From Selenomonas sp. (lineage in GTDB: Bacteria; Bacillota_C; Negativicutes; Selenomonadales; Selenomonadaceae): 64,000 bases of DNA. The notes beneath the pieces are model-generated. The model did not search any database, had not been told where the DNA came from, and worked only from the letters and a program-made list of their open reading frames with translations. Location of the stretch: contig NZ_JAILKR010000062.1 in NCBI RefSeq assembly GCF_024693525.1, forward strand, positions 42,082 through 106,081. The letters run 5' to 3'. This document shows, in pieces, positions 8,558 through 15,512 of this stretch (positions within the stretch are counted from its first letter, which is position 1; every line of letters starts with the position of its first letter). Both the position numbers and the translations under genes were made by a program.

Positions 8558-9877
8558 TTAACGAGAAAGATAAATCCGATAGAGTCCGATGGCAATGAGC
8601 ACGGTTACGATATCCGCCGCCAGCTGGGCGGCGATGACGCCGGTATAGCCAAACCATAGAGGCAGGATAATCAGCATCAGCCCATAGACAATGCCTTGCC
8701 GGCATAGGGAAAGCAGCAACGACGGCAGGCTTTTTCCCGTTGCTTGGAAGGTGCAGATAAGCACGAGCCCGATGCCCATAAAGACAATTGCTGGCAGCTG
8801 CCAGTAGAGCATGGTAACGCCCTGGTCAATAAGTGCCGGCTGCTGGAGGAAAATCTGCATAACCTCTTCCGCAAATAGGGCAAGCATCACCGCAAGCCCC
8901 AGGCTTGTCCCCACGACCGCTTTTAAGGCAAAGGCGATTACCGCTTTCATGCGGGCCTTGTTTTTTGCTCCATAAGTATAACCGATAAGGGGCTGACCAC
9001 CAAAGGCAAGCCCCACCACCACCAAAGCCACAATCATGATGATTTTCATGACGATGCCCATGACGGCAAGCCCATCACTGCCATAGGGAAGGAGGCTGCG
9101 ATTTGTCATAGCAATGCCAAGGGTCTGGGTAAAATTCGTTACTGCTGCTGCAAGACCAATCGAAACGATGGCCTGAATTTCCCTGCGGTCGATGGAAAAT
9201 GCGGACAAGTCGAGCGACAGCTCCGCACAGTGGCGGCGAATATAGCATACGGCATAAATATCGGAGCAGATATAACCGATGACCGTTGCCAGCGCAGCCC
9301 CGGCCGCACCGAGCTCCAAACCGAAAATCAGTACAGGGTCAAGTATGATATTTACAACTGCACCAAGAATCGAAACGTTCATCGAGATTTGGGGGCAGCC
9401 TGCCGTGCGCAATAAATTCGTCGGCACGAGCGAAAAGATGACAAATGCCGCACCAGCCATAAACCACGAATAATAGGCCGCCGCATGCGGAGTAACCTCC
9501 CCCTCAGCCCCCAGAAGCGCCAACATCGGCTCACGCAGGGCCAAAAGCACGATGGCCGCAAACAAACCAAACGCAATGGCGCCATAAAAGCAAAAGATGC
9601 TAAGCCGTTTGCCATCCGCCTTCCTGCCGGCACCAAAGAGCCGTGCAATCACCGAGCTGCCCCCTAGGCCAAACAAATCGCCAAAAGCCAGCATCAAGGT
9701 AAACAGCGGCGTGCAGACCGATACCCCCGCTATCAATGCTGTATCACCGGTCAACGCAATAAAAAACGTGTCAGCCATGTTGTAGACCAGCTGCACCACC
9801 ATGCTCATAACCACCGGCAGTGCCAACGTCATATAGGCCTTCGGTATCGGCGTTCTGGCAAATAACTCCTCGGTCAT
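8558..9877 (-). CDS. MATE family multidrug/Na+ antiporter
   Basis: 439 residues, nearly all hydrophobic, with the two-fold repeated 6+6 helix pattern of MATE exporters. The opening TLALPVVMSMVVQLVYNMADT and the FGLGGSSVIARLFGAG loop are typical of the NorM/MepA-like bacterial branch. It should export cationic drugs or metabolites across the inner membrane using Na+ or H+. Start: the ATG at 9877 (MTEELFARTPIPK) is preceded by GAGGAATG; an upstream in-frame ATG lies in the leader and is unlikely. The leader carries a factor-independent terminator-like hairpin, which suggests conditional expression. Confidence 0.9.
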   Translation of the reverse strand: MTEELFARTPIPKAYMTLALPVVMSMVVQLVYNMADTFFIALTGDTALIAGVSVCTPLFTLMLAFGDLFGLGGSSVIARLFGAGRKADGKRLSIFCFYGAIAFGLFAAIVLLALREPMLALLGAEGEVTPHAAAYYSWFMAGAAFVIFSLVPTNLLRTAGCPQISMNVSILGAVVNIILDPVLIFGLELGAAGAALATVIGYICSDIYAVCYIRRHCAELSLDLSAFSIDRREIQAIVSIGLAAAVTNFTQTLGIAMTNRSLLPYGSDGLAVMGIVMKIIMIVALVVVGLAFGGQPLIGYTYGAKNKARMKAVIAFALKAVVGTSLGLAVMLALFAEEVMQIFLQQPALIDQGVTMLYWQLPAIVFMGIGLVLICTFQATGKSLPSLLLSLCRQGIVYGLMLIILPLWFGYTGVIAAQLAADIVTVLIAIGLYRIYLSR

Positions 9878-9899
9878 AAAAAAACATTCCTCTTCCAAA

Positions 9900-9941
9900 C
9901 AAAAAACATCCATAATCCGCAAACTGCCGGATTATGGATGT
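9900..9941 (-). terminator. Terminator-like hairpin in the MATE leader (possible attenuator)
   Basis: A perfect 14-bp stem (ACATCCATAATCCG at 9906-9919, complement at 9928-9941, 8-base loop) is followed on the minus strand by six T residues. It lies only 23 bp before the MATE start, so as it stands it would stop transcription into the gene. A second small hairpin (GCGA-GAAA-TCGC on the minus strand, 9952-9963) lies just upstream of it. I do not recognise a known riboswitch class. Confidence 0.65.
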
Positions 9942-10050
9942 CCTTACCGTAGCGATTTCTCGCCCTACTATTGTTGCCCGATAAAAATCTTTTCTTAGCA
10001 TAACATATCCAAGCGCAAAAGTCACGCCATACGATACCAACGACCAAAGC

Positions 10051-10461
10051 TCACTCCTCCAGAATGTTGCGGCGGGGTACCAGTTTCGTTTCCTGCTGAC
10101 TGGTCAAAAGCGAACCATCTGCCGCCCGTGGAATTGGTTTGGTACTATCGACCACCGCATGAAGTTTCGGCTTTTGAATGTAGCAGGCTTCCAAGTGGCC
10201 CTGTTTGTATTCCGATATGCGGATACTGCCGTCGGGAAGAATGTGCTTAACGGTTTCCGTAAACTCCCGCTGGGCCCGAAGCTCCTTCAGTTCTTTATCG
10301 ACTGCCTCCATGGTTTCGATTGTCTCGGGAATCTTACCAAGCTTTTCCGCCACCATATCTGCAAACATTTCCTTAAAGCCACTTGTCCCGGCAGCTTTTT
10401 CCCGGCTGATATTCGTCTCACCAGCAACCCCAATCCGGCCAACTTTCATTTCCTGTTCCAT
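10051..10461 (-). CDS. Hypothetical protein, 136 aa
   Basis: Not recognised. No signal peptide or membrane segment. The N-terminal half is helical and charged (FKEMFADMVAEKLGKIP, then AVDKELKELRAQREF); the middle has a strand-like patch around KHILPDGSIRISEYK. The ATG at 10461 is preceded by GAGG at 7 bp; a GTG two codons upstream is less well placed. It follows the ZIP transporter gene after 114 bp, so it may be the last gene of that operon. A palindrome copy (10096) is inside it. Confidence 0.7.
   Translation of the reverse strand: MEQEMKVGRIGVAGETNISREKAAGTSGFKEMFADMVAEKLGKIPETIETMEAVDKELKELRAQREFTETVKHILPDGSIRISEYKQGHLEACYIQKPKLHAVVDSTKPIPRAADGSLLTSQQETKLVPRRNILEE
10096..10107. repeat. 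TTGACNNGTCAA palindrome (one outer mismatch)
   Basis: CTGACTGGTCAA inside the 136-aa hypothetical gene, in the LLTSQQ coding part. Confidence 0.6.
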
Positions 10462-10575
10462 TCCCACACCTCGTTTCTAGCAAAACCTGTCATCCTGGAT
10501 AAAATCTCTTTTTCCACTAAGTTCTCGACGAAAAGCAAAAATCCTGCTGGGGAGAAATATTCTATTCGCCGCCAT

Positions 10576-11361
10576 TTATCCCAAGGCAACGTCCAAGGCC
10601 ATCATCAGAGTAAATCCTATGGAAAAGCAAAGAACGCCCACATCAGAATGCGTGCCAACAGACATTTCCGGTATCAATTCTTCCACCACCACATAAAGCA
10701 TGGCCCCGGCGGCAAAGGCCAACAAATACGGCATCACGGGAATCACATAGCTGGTAGCCACAATCGTTAATAGACCGCCCACCGGTTCTACCACTCCAGA
10801 GAGAACGCCAGCGGCAAAGGCTTTATGACGACTCATCCCCGCACTGCGCAGCGGCATGGAGATGATTGCCCCTTCCGGGAAATTCTGAATGGCAATGCCT
10901 AAGGACAGCACAAAAGCTCCCGCCATGGTAATATCCACATTACCAGCCATCCAACCGGCGAAAACCACACCTACCGCCATTCCCTCGGGAATGTTGTGAA
11001 GCGTTACGGCTAGTACCAGCATTGTCGTCTTGGAAAAGGAACTGGCCGGCCCCTCGGCGGTATCGGCATTCATATGCAGATGAGGAATCACATGATCAAG
11101 GACCAGCAGAAACAAAGTCCCCACCCAAAATCCGATAACCGCCGGCAAAAAGGATAATTTCCCCAGCCCTGCCGACGCCTCCATAGCCGGAATCAACAGG
11201 CTCCATATGGAGGCGGCCACCATGACCCCGGCGGCAAACCCCGTAAGTCCCTTTTGCACCTTTACATGAAGCTCTTTTCGCATGAGATAGACACAGGCTG
11301 CCCCGAAACTCGTTCCTGCAAAGGGAATAAGCAGCCCCTGTACCACTTCCATTGAAATCAT
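10576..11361 (-). CDS. ZIP family metal transporter (ZupT/GufA-like)
   Basis: 261 residues with about eight hydrophobic segments. The metal-site helices show HNIPEGMAVG (about residue 122) and QNFPEGAIIS (about residue 160), the signature of the ZIP family that takes up Zn2+, Fe2+ or Mn2+. The cytoplasmic loop carries HVIPHLHMN, a typical His-rich ZIP loop. AAGGAG is 5 bp before the ATG. It starts 9 bp after the FliB-like gene and is clearly cotranscribed with it and the aldo-keto reductase. No metal-responsive operator was seen. Confidence 0.92.
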   Translation of the reverse strand: MISMEVVQGLLIPFAGTSFGAACVYLMRKELHVKVQKGLTGFAAGVMVAASIWSLLIPAMEASAGLGKLSFLPAVIGFWVGTLFLLVLDHVIPHLHMNADTAEGPASSFSKTTMLVLAVTLHNIPEGMAVGVVFAGWMAGNVDITMAGAFVLSLGIAIQNFPEGAIISMPLRSAGMSRHKAFAAGVLSGVVEPVGGLLTIVATSYVIPVMPYLLAFAAGAMLYVVVEELIPEMSVGTHSDVGVLCFSIGFTLMMALDVALG

Positions 11362-11370
11362 ATAAACTCC

Positions 11371-12219
11371 TTAAACCAGCTCCATCAAACAGCGTACATT
11401 TTCGACGCTGTACTCAATCTGCTCTGACCAACGCCGAACCGACTCATCCAGCTGACCGGTCAATTGATAAAGCAACGAAATAAAGTCCGCATTTAGCTGC
11501 CCATAGGATAGAATGGCAGCCATCCCATAAGTTTCCAAATGCTCCAAGGCTCGATAAACCAGATACTGATAAATCCGCGTAAGGAGGGCCAGCTCCCGTT
11601 CCGTAGGCGGCATCAATTTGTCCGTTATCGCCGATAGCTCCTCTAATTGTTTAGTCCACGCATCATCAATGGGGGCCGTTTTTTTCATACAATCCAGAAC
11701 GAATTTGGCATCCTCTGGGGTCATTCCCGCCATATAGACAAGCTCCTCCGCCGGCAGTTCCATCCCCATTTGCAGCAGCAGTGTTGACAAGTCAATTGAC
11801 CGGTCAGAATCTTCCCCGTGAAATGTCAAAGTTGACAAGTCAGCCAGCAAAAGTTCACAGCTCTTTTCGCAGCTAAGTCCCACTCCTGCCAGCTCAAACG
11901 CTCCGGCTGTCACAAAGAAGCGCGGATGATTGGCACAAATGTCACAGAGAATGGACTCTCCAGCTTTCCGTATCAGCCGGCAAAGGCCATCGGCTTGCAG
12001 GAAGGGGCAGCATCCATCTTGGTTCAGGCGAAACTGCCAAAGGCCATCACATCTGACAATATTTTGCCGGATTTCTGCCCCCAAAGCATCCGGCAGCTGC
12101 TGATAACGGGCCGCCGTCTGTGCATCAATATCAATCTCCCAGCCCTTACAGCAGCTGTGCTGACAGGCCGCTGCCTTACAGGTAAACTTCTCATAAAAAT
12201 CCGGATAAAACGTAATCAC
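11371..12219 (-). CDS. FliB-like lysine-N-methylase family protein
   Basis: 282 residues. The N-terminal cysteine-rich pattern CKAAACQHSCCKGWEIDID, with further CCPF, CRL and CDICANHPR blocks, matches the flagellin lysine-N-methylase (FliB) family, which methylates surface lysines of flagellin. The cysteines suggest a bound metal or Fe-S centre. No flagellar gene is in this window, so the target is unknown. The GTG at 12219 is preceded by GAGG at 6 bp and starts 1 bp after the upstream stop; a longer start inside the previous gene is unlikely. Four TGACNNGTCA palindromes lie within this gene. Confidence 0.75.
   Translation of the reverse strand: MITFYPDFYEKFTCKAAACQHSCCKGWEIDIDAQTAARYQQLPDALGAEIRQNIVRCDGLWQFRLNQDGCCPFLQADGLCRLIRKAGESILCDICANHPRFFVTAGAFELAGVGLSCEKSCELLLADLSTLTFHGEDSDRSIDLSTLLLQMGMELPAEELVYMAGMTPEDAKFVLDCMKKTAPIDDAWTKQLEELSAITDKLMPPTERELALLTRIYQYLVYRALEHLETYGMAAILSYGQLNADFISLLYQLTGQLDESVRRWSEQIEYSVENVRCLMELV
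11452..11463. repeat. TTGACNNGTCAA palindrome (one outer mismatch)
   Basis: CTGACCGGTCAA in the FliB-like gene, encoding LTGQ on the minus strand. Confidence 0.65.
11784..11807. repeat. Two abutting TTGACNNGTCAA palindromes
   Basis: TTGACAAGTCAA (11784-11795) is followed without a gap by TTGACCGGTCAG (11796-11807), in the FliB-like gene; together they encode DRSIDLS. Confidence 0.75.
11832..11843. repeat. TTGACNNGTCAA palindrome (one outer mismatch)
   Basis: TTGACAAGTCAG, 24 bp beyond the abutting pair in the same gene. Confidence 0.6.
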
Positions 12220-12220
12220 A

Positions 12221-13246
12221 TCATACCTCAACTTCGCCAGCGAGGACTTTCTGGTAATCCTCATAATTTTTCTTTAAAAGCTCTGGCGTATTTAACTCAT
12301 AGGGACATTTGATGGTACACTTACGGCAGTTGAGACAATTCTCGATTTTCTTCATCTCCGCCTGCATCTCCGGCGTAAGCCACGCCTTGGAGGGAGCGCG
12401 GCGCAGCATCAGCGACATACGTGCACATTGGTTAATCATGATGCCAGCCGGGCAGGGCATACAATATCCGCAGCCACGGCAAAAATCCCCCGAAAGGGCC
12501 TGCTGCTCCCCTTCAATATAGGTCTTGATTTCTTCATCCATGACCGGCATTTTCTCCATATAGGAAAGCCATTCCTCAAGTTCCTGCTGACGCTGGATGC
12601 CCCAAATAGGCACCACGTTATCATACTGGGCGATATAAGCCATAGCCGCCTCAGAACGGTTGATAAGTCCCCCAGCCAGCCCCTTCATGGCAATAAAGCC
12701 GACATGTTTCTCCCGACATAGGTTGACCAGTTTTATCTCCTGCTCGGATGCCAAGTAACTAAAGGGAAACTGCATCGTCTCGTAGAGCCCAGACTCCACA
12801 CATTCAAAGGCTACCTTGATTTTATGGGCCGTCACACCAATATGACGAATTTTCCCCTGAGCTTTGGCCTCAAGCATAGCCTCGTACATGCCTGAACCAT
12901 CCCCTGGCCGCCAACACTGATCCGCACAGTGGAACTGATACACATCGATGCAGTCGGTTCGAAGCAGCCCCAGGGAGGTCTCTAAATCCTGCCAAAAGCC
13001 TTCGGGGGTCTTAGCATGGGTCTTCGTTGCCAGGAACACTTTATCCCACATACCATGGAACGCTTCGCCAAGCTTTTCCTCACTATCGCTGTAAGCACGC
13101 GCCGTATCGAAATAGCGCATGCCCCCCGCATAAGCTGCCTGCAAAAGCTTCACCGCTTCCGCCTTTGTCACGCGCTGAATCGGCAATGCACCAAAACCAT
13201 TCTGTGGCACGGTAATGCCGGTTGTCCCCAAAGTTACCTGTCTCAT
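12221..13246 (-). CDS. Aldo-keto reductase with C-terminal 2[4Fe-4S] module
   Basis: 341 residues. The AKR barrel carries the catalytic tetrad region (FDTARAYSDSE, ATKTH, YQFHCAD). The C-terminal ~100 residues have two ferredoxin-type cysteine sets, CRGCGYCMPCP and CLNCRKCTIKCP. This fused form is common in anaerobes and is thought to pass electrons between NAD(P)H, an Fe-S chain and an unknown carbonyl substrate. A good site (TAGGAGGGCGTAATC) precedes the ATG. First gene of the operon with the FliB-like protein and the ZIP transporter; the next start is 1 bp past its stop. Confidence 0.92.
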   Translation of the reverse strand: MRQVTLGTTGITVPQNGFGALPIQRVTKAEAVKLLQAAYAGGMRYFDTARAYSDSEEKLGEAFHGMWDKVFLATKTHAKTPEGFWQDLETSLGLLRTDCIDVYQFHCADQCWRPGDGSGMYEAMLEAKAQGKIRHIGVTAHKIKVAFECVESGLYETMQFPFSYLASEQEIKLVNLCREKHVGFIAMKGLAGGLINRSEAAMAYIAQYDNVVPIWGIQRQQELEEWLSYMEKMPVMDEEIKTYIEGEQQALSGDFCRGCGYCMPCPAGIMINQCARMSLMLRRAPSKAWLTPEMQAEMKKIENCLNCRKCTIKCPYELNTPELLKKNYEDYQKVLAGEVEV

Positions 13247-13284
13247 GATTACGCCCTCCTAAAACAAAACCTCGCTCTTATCTA

Positions 13285-13293
13285 ATTATACCA
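13285..13293 (-). promoter_or_regulatory. Extended -10 promoter of the AKR-FliB-ZIP operon
   Basis: The minus strand reads TGG-TATAAT, an extended -10 element, about 40 bp before the reductase start. The -35 region is weak. Confidence 0.45.
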
Positions 13294-13342
13294 AGATTCT
13301 CCCCATCCTTCTAAAATAATTTTCCTAGACGTCATTTACTCA

Positions 13343-13371
13343 TTGTCAGAACTTTCGTCCAATGATATAAT
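13343..13371 (+). promoter_or_regulatory. Strong promoter of the 121-aa hypothetical gene
   Basis: TTGTCA (13343-13348), 17-bp spacer, perfect TATAAT (13366-13371), followed by AAAGGAGG before the ATG at 13420. Confidence 0.75.
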
Positions 13372-13419
13372 TATAATAGTAGTATTTCCTGTATTGCACC
13401 AAGCAAAGGAGGGATTATC

Positions 13420-13785
13420 ATGAGCGGCATTGGTGCAATCAATGGGTCACCTAGCATCTGGAGCTTGGCTGCCTCAGGAATATCAGCCATCCGGGCCTCA
13501 GCTGCAACGACGGATTCATCCCACGAAGCTCCCAATAAAAAAGACATATCGCTGGAACGTAAAACTGTGGAGAGTGCTACGATTACCAAGCGTATGTCTG
13601 ATGGAGCCATGGTTGTTTTGACGCTGCACGGCGATAATGTGGTTACTTCGCATACCTACTCACGCACCGGCAAGAACTTGACCTTAACAACAAACTACGC
13701 ACCGGGGCAGCAGCGCGAAATTTATCACTATCAGGACAACATGGACAGTATTCTCGCTGGTTCTTTTATCAATATTACCGCTTAA
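13420..13785 (+). CDS. Hypothetical protein, 121 aa
   Basis: Not recognised. The N-terminal ~35 residues are small and Ala/Ser rich with no true signal peptide; the rest looks like a small beta-rich domain (KRMSDGAMVVLTLHGDNVVTS). It has a near-consensus promoter, an excellent AAAGGAGG site and its own terminator, so it should be strongly expressed as a single gene. Its central K-x-x-x-DG pattern resembles that of the 136-aa protein at 10051-10461. No function is proposed. Confidence 0.75.
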   Translation: MSGIGAINGSPSIWSLAASGISAIRASAATTDSSHEAPNKKDISLERKTVESATITKRMSDGAMVVLTLHGDNVVTSHTYSRTGKNLTLTTNYAPGQQREIYHYQDNMDSILAGSFINITA

Positions 13786-13831
13786 TAAATGCATCATGGA
13801 TTCGATGAGGGGCATACAGGAAGATACTTTT

Positions 13832-13868
13832 AGCCGCTGGCATAGGACCAGCGGCTTTTTCTTTTTTC
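13832..13868 (+). terminator. Intrinsic terminator of the 121-aa gene
   Basis: 9-bp perfect stem AGCCGCTGG / CCAGCGGCT with 7-base loop and a long T-rich tail. Confidence 0.85.
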
Positions 13869-13912
13869 CCCTATTCGTGCCGTTCTCCCTTCCTTTCCCA
13901 GGACAAAAACAA

Positions 13913-13943
13913 AGCCCAGGCAAATTCTTCACTCGCCTGGACT
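13913..13943 (-). terminator. Probable terminator of the acidic membrane protein gene
   Basis: On the minus strand AGTCCAGGC pairs with GCCTGGGCT (one G-U) across a 13-base loop, followed by TTGTTTTTG. It lies about 125 bp past the stop at 14067; the intervening bases hold no gene that I can see. Confidence 0.6.
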
Positions 13944-14066
13944 CCTTTGCTACCATTAATGGTTTTACCGTATCATATCAAACCGATAATGTCAAATTTC
14001 CTGCCGATGTAATCCGCTTCACCATCGATAAGGATTACGAGCTGAATCTCCTTTCAATCAAGCACG

Positions 14067-14546
14067 TCAATCCTCCTCATCGTCATCGGAATCATTCCAG
14101 TCTGAATCTTCAGCGCTGCTATCCGACAAGTCCTCATAATCAAAATCATAATCCGCATTAGCTGCGTCACCAATTTCCCCTTCATCGTCATCCCAAAGCA
14201 AATCATCATCTGCCTTGTATTCCTCATAATCATAGTTATCCAAATAACTCGTGTAATCATTGGTAATTTCCTGGTTCACCGTTTTCTTATCCCCACTTAA
14301 TATATGCCCCAAGATCGCACCAGCAGCCACACCACCGGCAACACTGCGCAACATATGGTTTCGATCTTTTGGATAAGCTGCTTGCGATCGTCCTGCCACG
14401 GCATTTTGCATAGTTGCGTCCCTTAATCCGCGCTCGTCCTTGTCAGTCAAAACAGCCTGCTTTTCGCCTTTCCCCTTGTCCTTTTGGGGCCGGAATAGCA
14501 GCCAGCCAAGAAATACGCCAAAACCAATCAGTAGCAACGTCCCCAT
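14067..14546 (-). CDS. Hypothetical membrane protein with acidic tail, 159 aa
   Basis: Not recognised as a family. An N-terminal membrane segment (LLLIGFGVFLGWLLF, residues 3-18) is followed by a basic linker, then a Gly/Ala-rich segment (SVAGGVAAGAILGHILSG) like a glycine zipper. The last ~60 residues are extremely acidic and Tyr/Asp rich, ending in a run of Asp and Glu. GGGAGGG lies 6 bp before the ATG. Monocistronic and divergent from the carbonic anhydrase gene, with a TATAAT on the minus strand near 14579. Possibly a membrane-anchored protein binding cations or basic partners, but this is a guess. Confidence 0.75.
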   Translation of the reverse strand: MGTLLLIGFGVFLGWLLFRPQKDKGKGEKQAVLTDKDERGLRDATMQNAVAGRSQAAYPKDRNHMLRSVAGGVAAGAILGHILSGDKKTVNQEITNDYTSYLDNYDYEEYKADDDLLWDDDEGEIGDAANADYDFDYEDLSDSSAEDSDWNDSDDDEED

Positions 14547-14705
14547 AACATTCCCTCCCTGTAACTCGATTATCTATATTATAATCGCATCCGTATCCTT
14601 TGGCTATAAGCAAATTGTCCGGTCAAATTCACCACCAAAGCAGGATAATTGCCGCAGGTAAAAGAAATACATACGGAAGCAATTGTCAAAAAGGAGGACA
14701 ATACC

Positions 14706-15278
14706 ATGTCAATACTACAAGATATTCTAGCGGTCAACGAATCCTTCTGCCAAACCCCGCCGATGGACTATACCCAGGAAGACCACCAACAGAGCAAACT
14801 GCCCCAAAAACAGGTAGCAATCATCACCTGCATGGATACCCGGCTGGTCAATTTTCTTGAACCCGCCTTAGGACTAGCCCGGGGCGATGCCAAAGTTATC
14901 AAGACTGCCGGGAACTCCATAACGGGCGTTTTTGACGGCACCATTCGCAGCCTGATGGTGTGCATCTATGAACTAGGCGTGAAAGAAATCCTCGTCATCG
15001 GCCATCATGAATGCGGCATGTCCAAGACCACCTCCCAGAGCCTCACCAAAGCCATGTTGTCGCGCGGTGTTCAACCGGAAGCCATTCACATGATTGCCAA
15101 GGAACTCAAAGAATGGGCCGACGAATTCCAGCACCCGAAACAAAACGTCATCGATACCGTCGAAGCCATTCGGGTAAATCCACTAATTCCTTCCGACGTA
15201 CCGGTCCATGGCTTGATTTTCCATCCACGAACTGGTAAATTAGACGTCGTAATAGAAGGTTATGATTATGCAAAATAG
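14706..15278 (+). CDS. Beta-carbonic anhydrase
   Basis: 190 residues. The zinc and catalytic motifs of the beta class are complete: CMDTR (Cys ligand plus the Asp-Arg dyad, near residue 42) and HHECG (His and Cys ligands). It hydrates CO2 to bicarbonate, useful to carboxylating enzymes such as PEPCK and biotin carboxylases. The ATG at 14706 has GGAGG 8 bp upstream; an earlier in-frame TTG at 14649 has no such site. A 39-codon membrane ORF follows after 9 bp and is probably cotranscribed. Confidence 0.93.
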   Translation: MSILQDILAVNESFCQTPPMDYTQEDHQQSKLPQKQVAIITCMDTRLVNFLEPALGLARGDAKVIKTAGNSITGVFDGTIRSLMVCIYELGVKEILVIGHHECGMSKTTSQSLTKAMLSRGVQPEAIHMIAKELKEWADEFQHPKQNVIDTVEAIRVNPLIPSDVPVHGLIFHPRTGKLDVVIEGYDYAK

Positions 15279-15287
15279 GGGTCTTTT

Positions 15288-15407
15288 ATGGTAATGTTCT
15301 TGATTCTATGTTTTATTCTTCTTGTTGGTCTGATTACACTGCTTTACCTTACGTGGAAGCTGCTCAAGTTTCTTTTCACCAGGCTCAGCCACTATAATCA
15401 GCAATAG
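15288..15407 (+). CDS. Small membrane protein, 39 aa, downstream of carbonic anhydrase
   Basis: A 39-codon frame begins ATG GTA ATG TTC with AGGGG 6 bp upstream and starts 9 bp after the carbonic anhydrase stop. Residues 3-22 form one hydrophobic segment (MFLILCFILLVGLITLLYL) followed by a basic, hydrophilic tail (WKLLKFLFTRLSHYNQQ), consistent with a single-span protein with the tail in the cytoplasm. Spacing, site and composition favour a real gene, but no homologue is known to me. Confidence 0.5.
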   Translation: MVMFLILCFILLVGLITLLYLTWKLLKFLFTRLSHYNQQ

Positions 15408-15483
15408 AAAAAAGCCTCCATCGGTTGCTTATTCATCCAACTTCTCAATAAATTTCATCGTAAAAATACAAAGGCGGGCGGAA

Positions 15484-15509
15484 TTGACTTGTCATAATTG
15501 ACCGGTCAA
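15484..15509. repeat. Intergenic pair of TTGACNNGTCAA palindromes
   Basis: TTGACTTGTCAT (15484-15495) and exact TTGACCGGTCAA (15498-15509) lie 2 bp apart, just beyond the stop of the PagL-like gene. This is the only copy set outside coding sequence. Confidence 0.75.
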
Positions 15510-15512
15510 TTA

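Noticed and set aside
9771..10040. An open frame in the MATE leader (MLRKDFYRATIVG...)
   Set aside because: It runs out of the hairpin region into the gene in another frame and has no ribosome-binding site; a leader peptide cannot be excluded but is unsupported.
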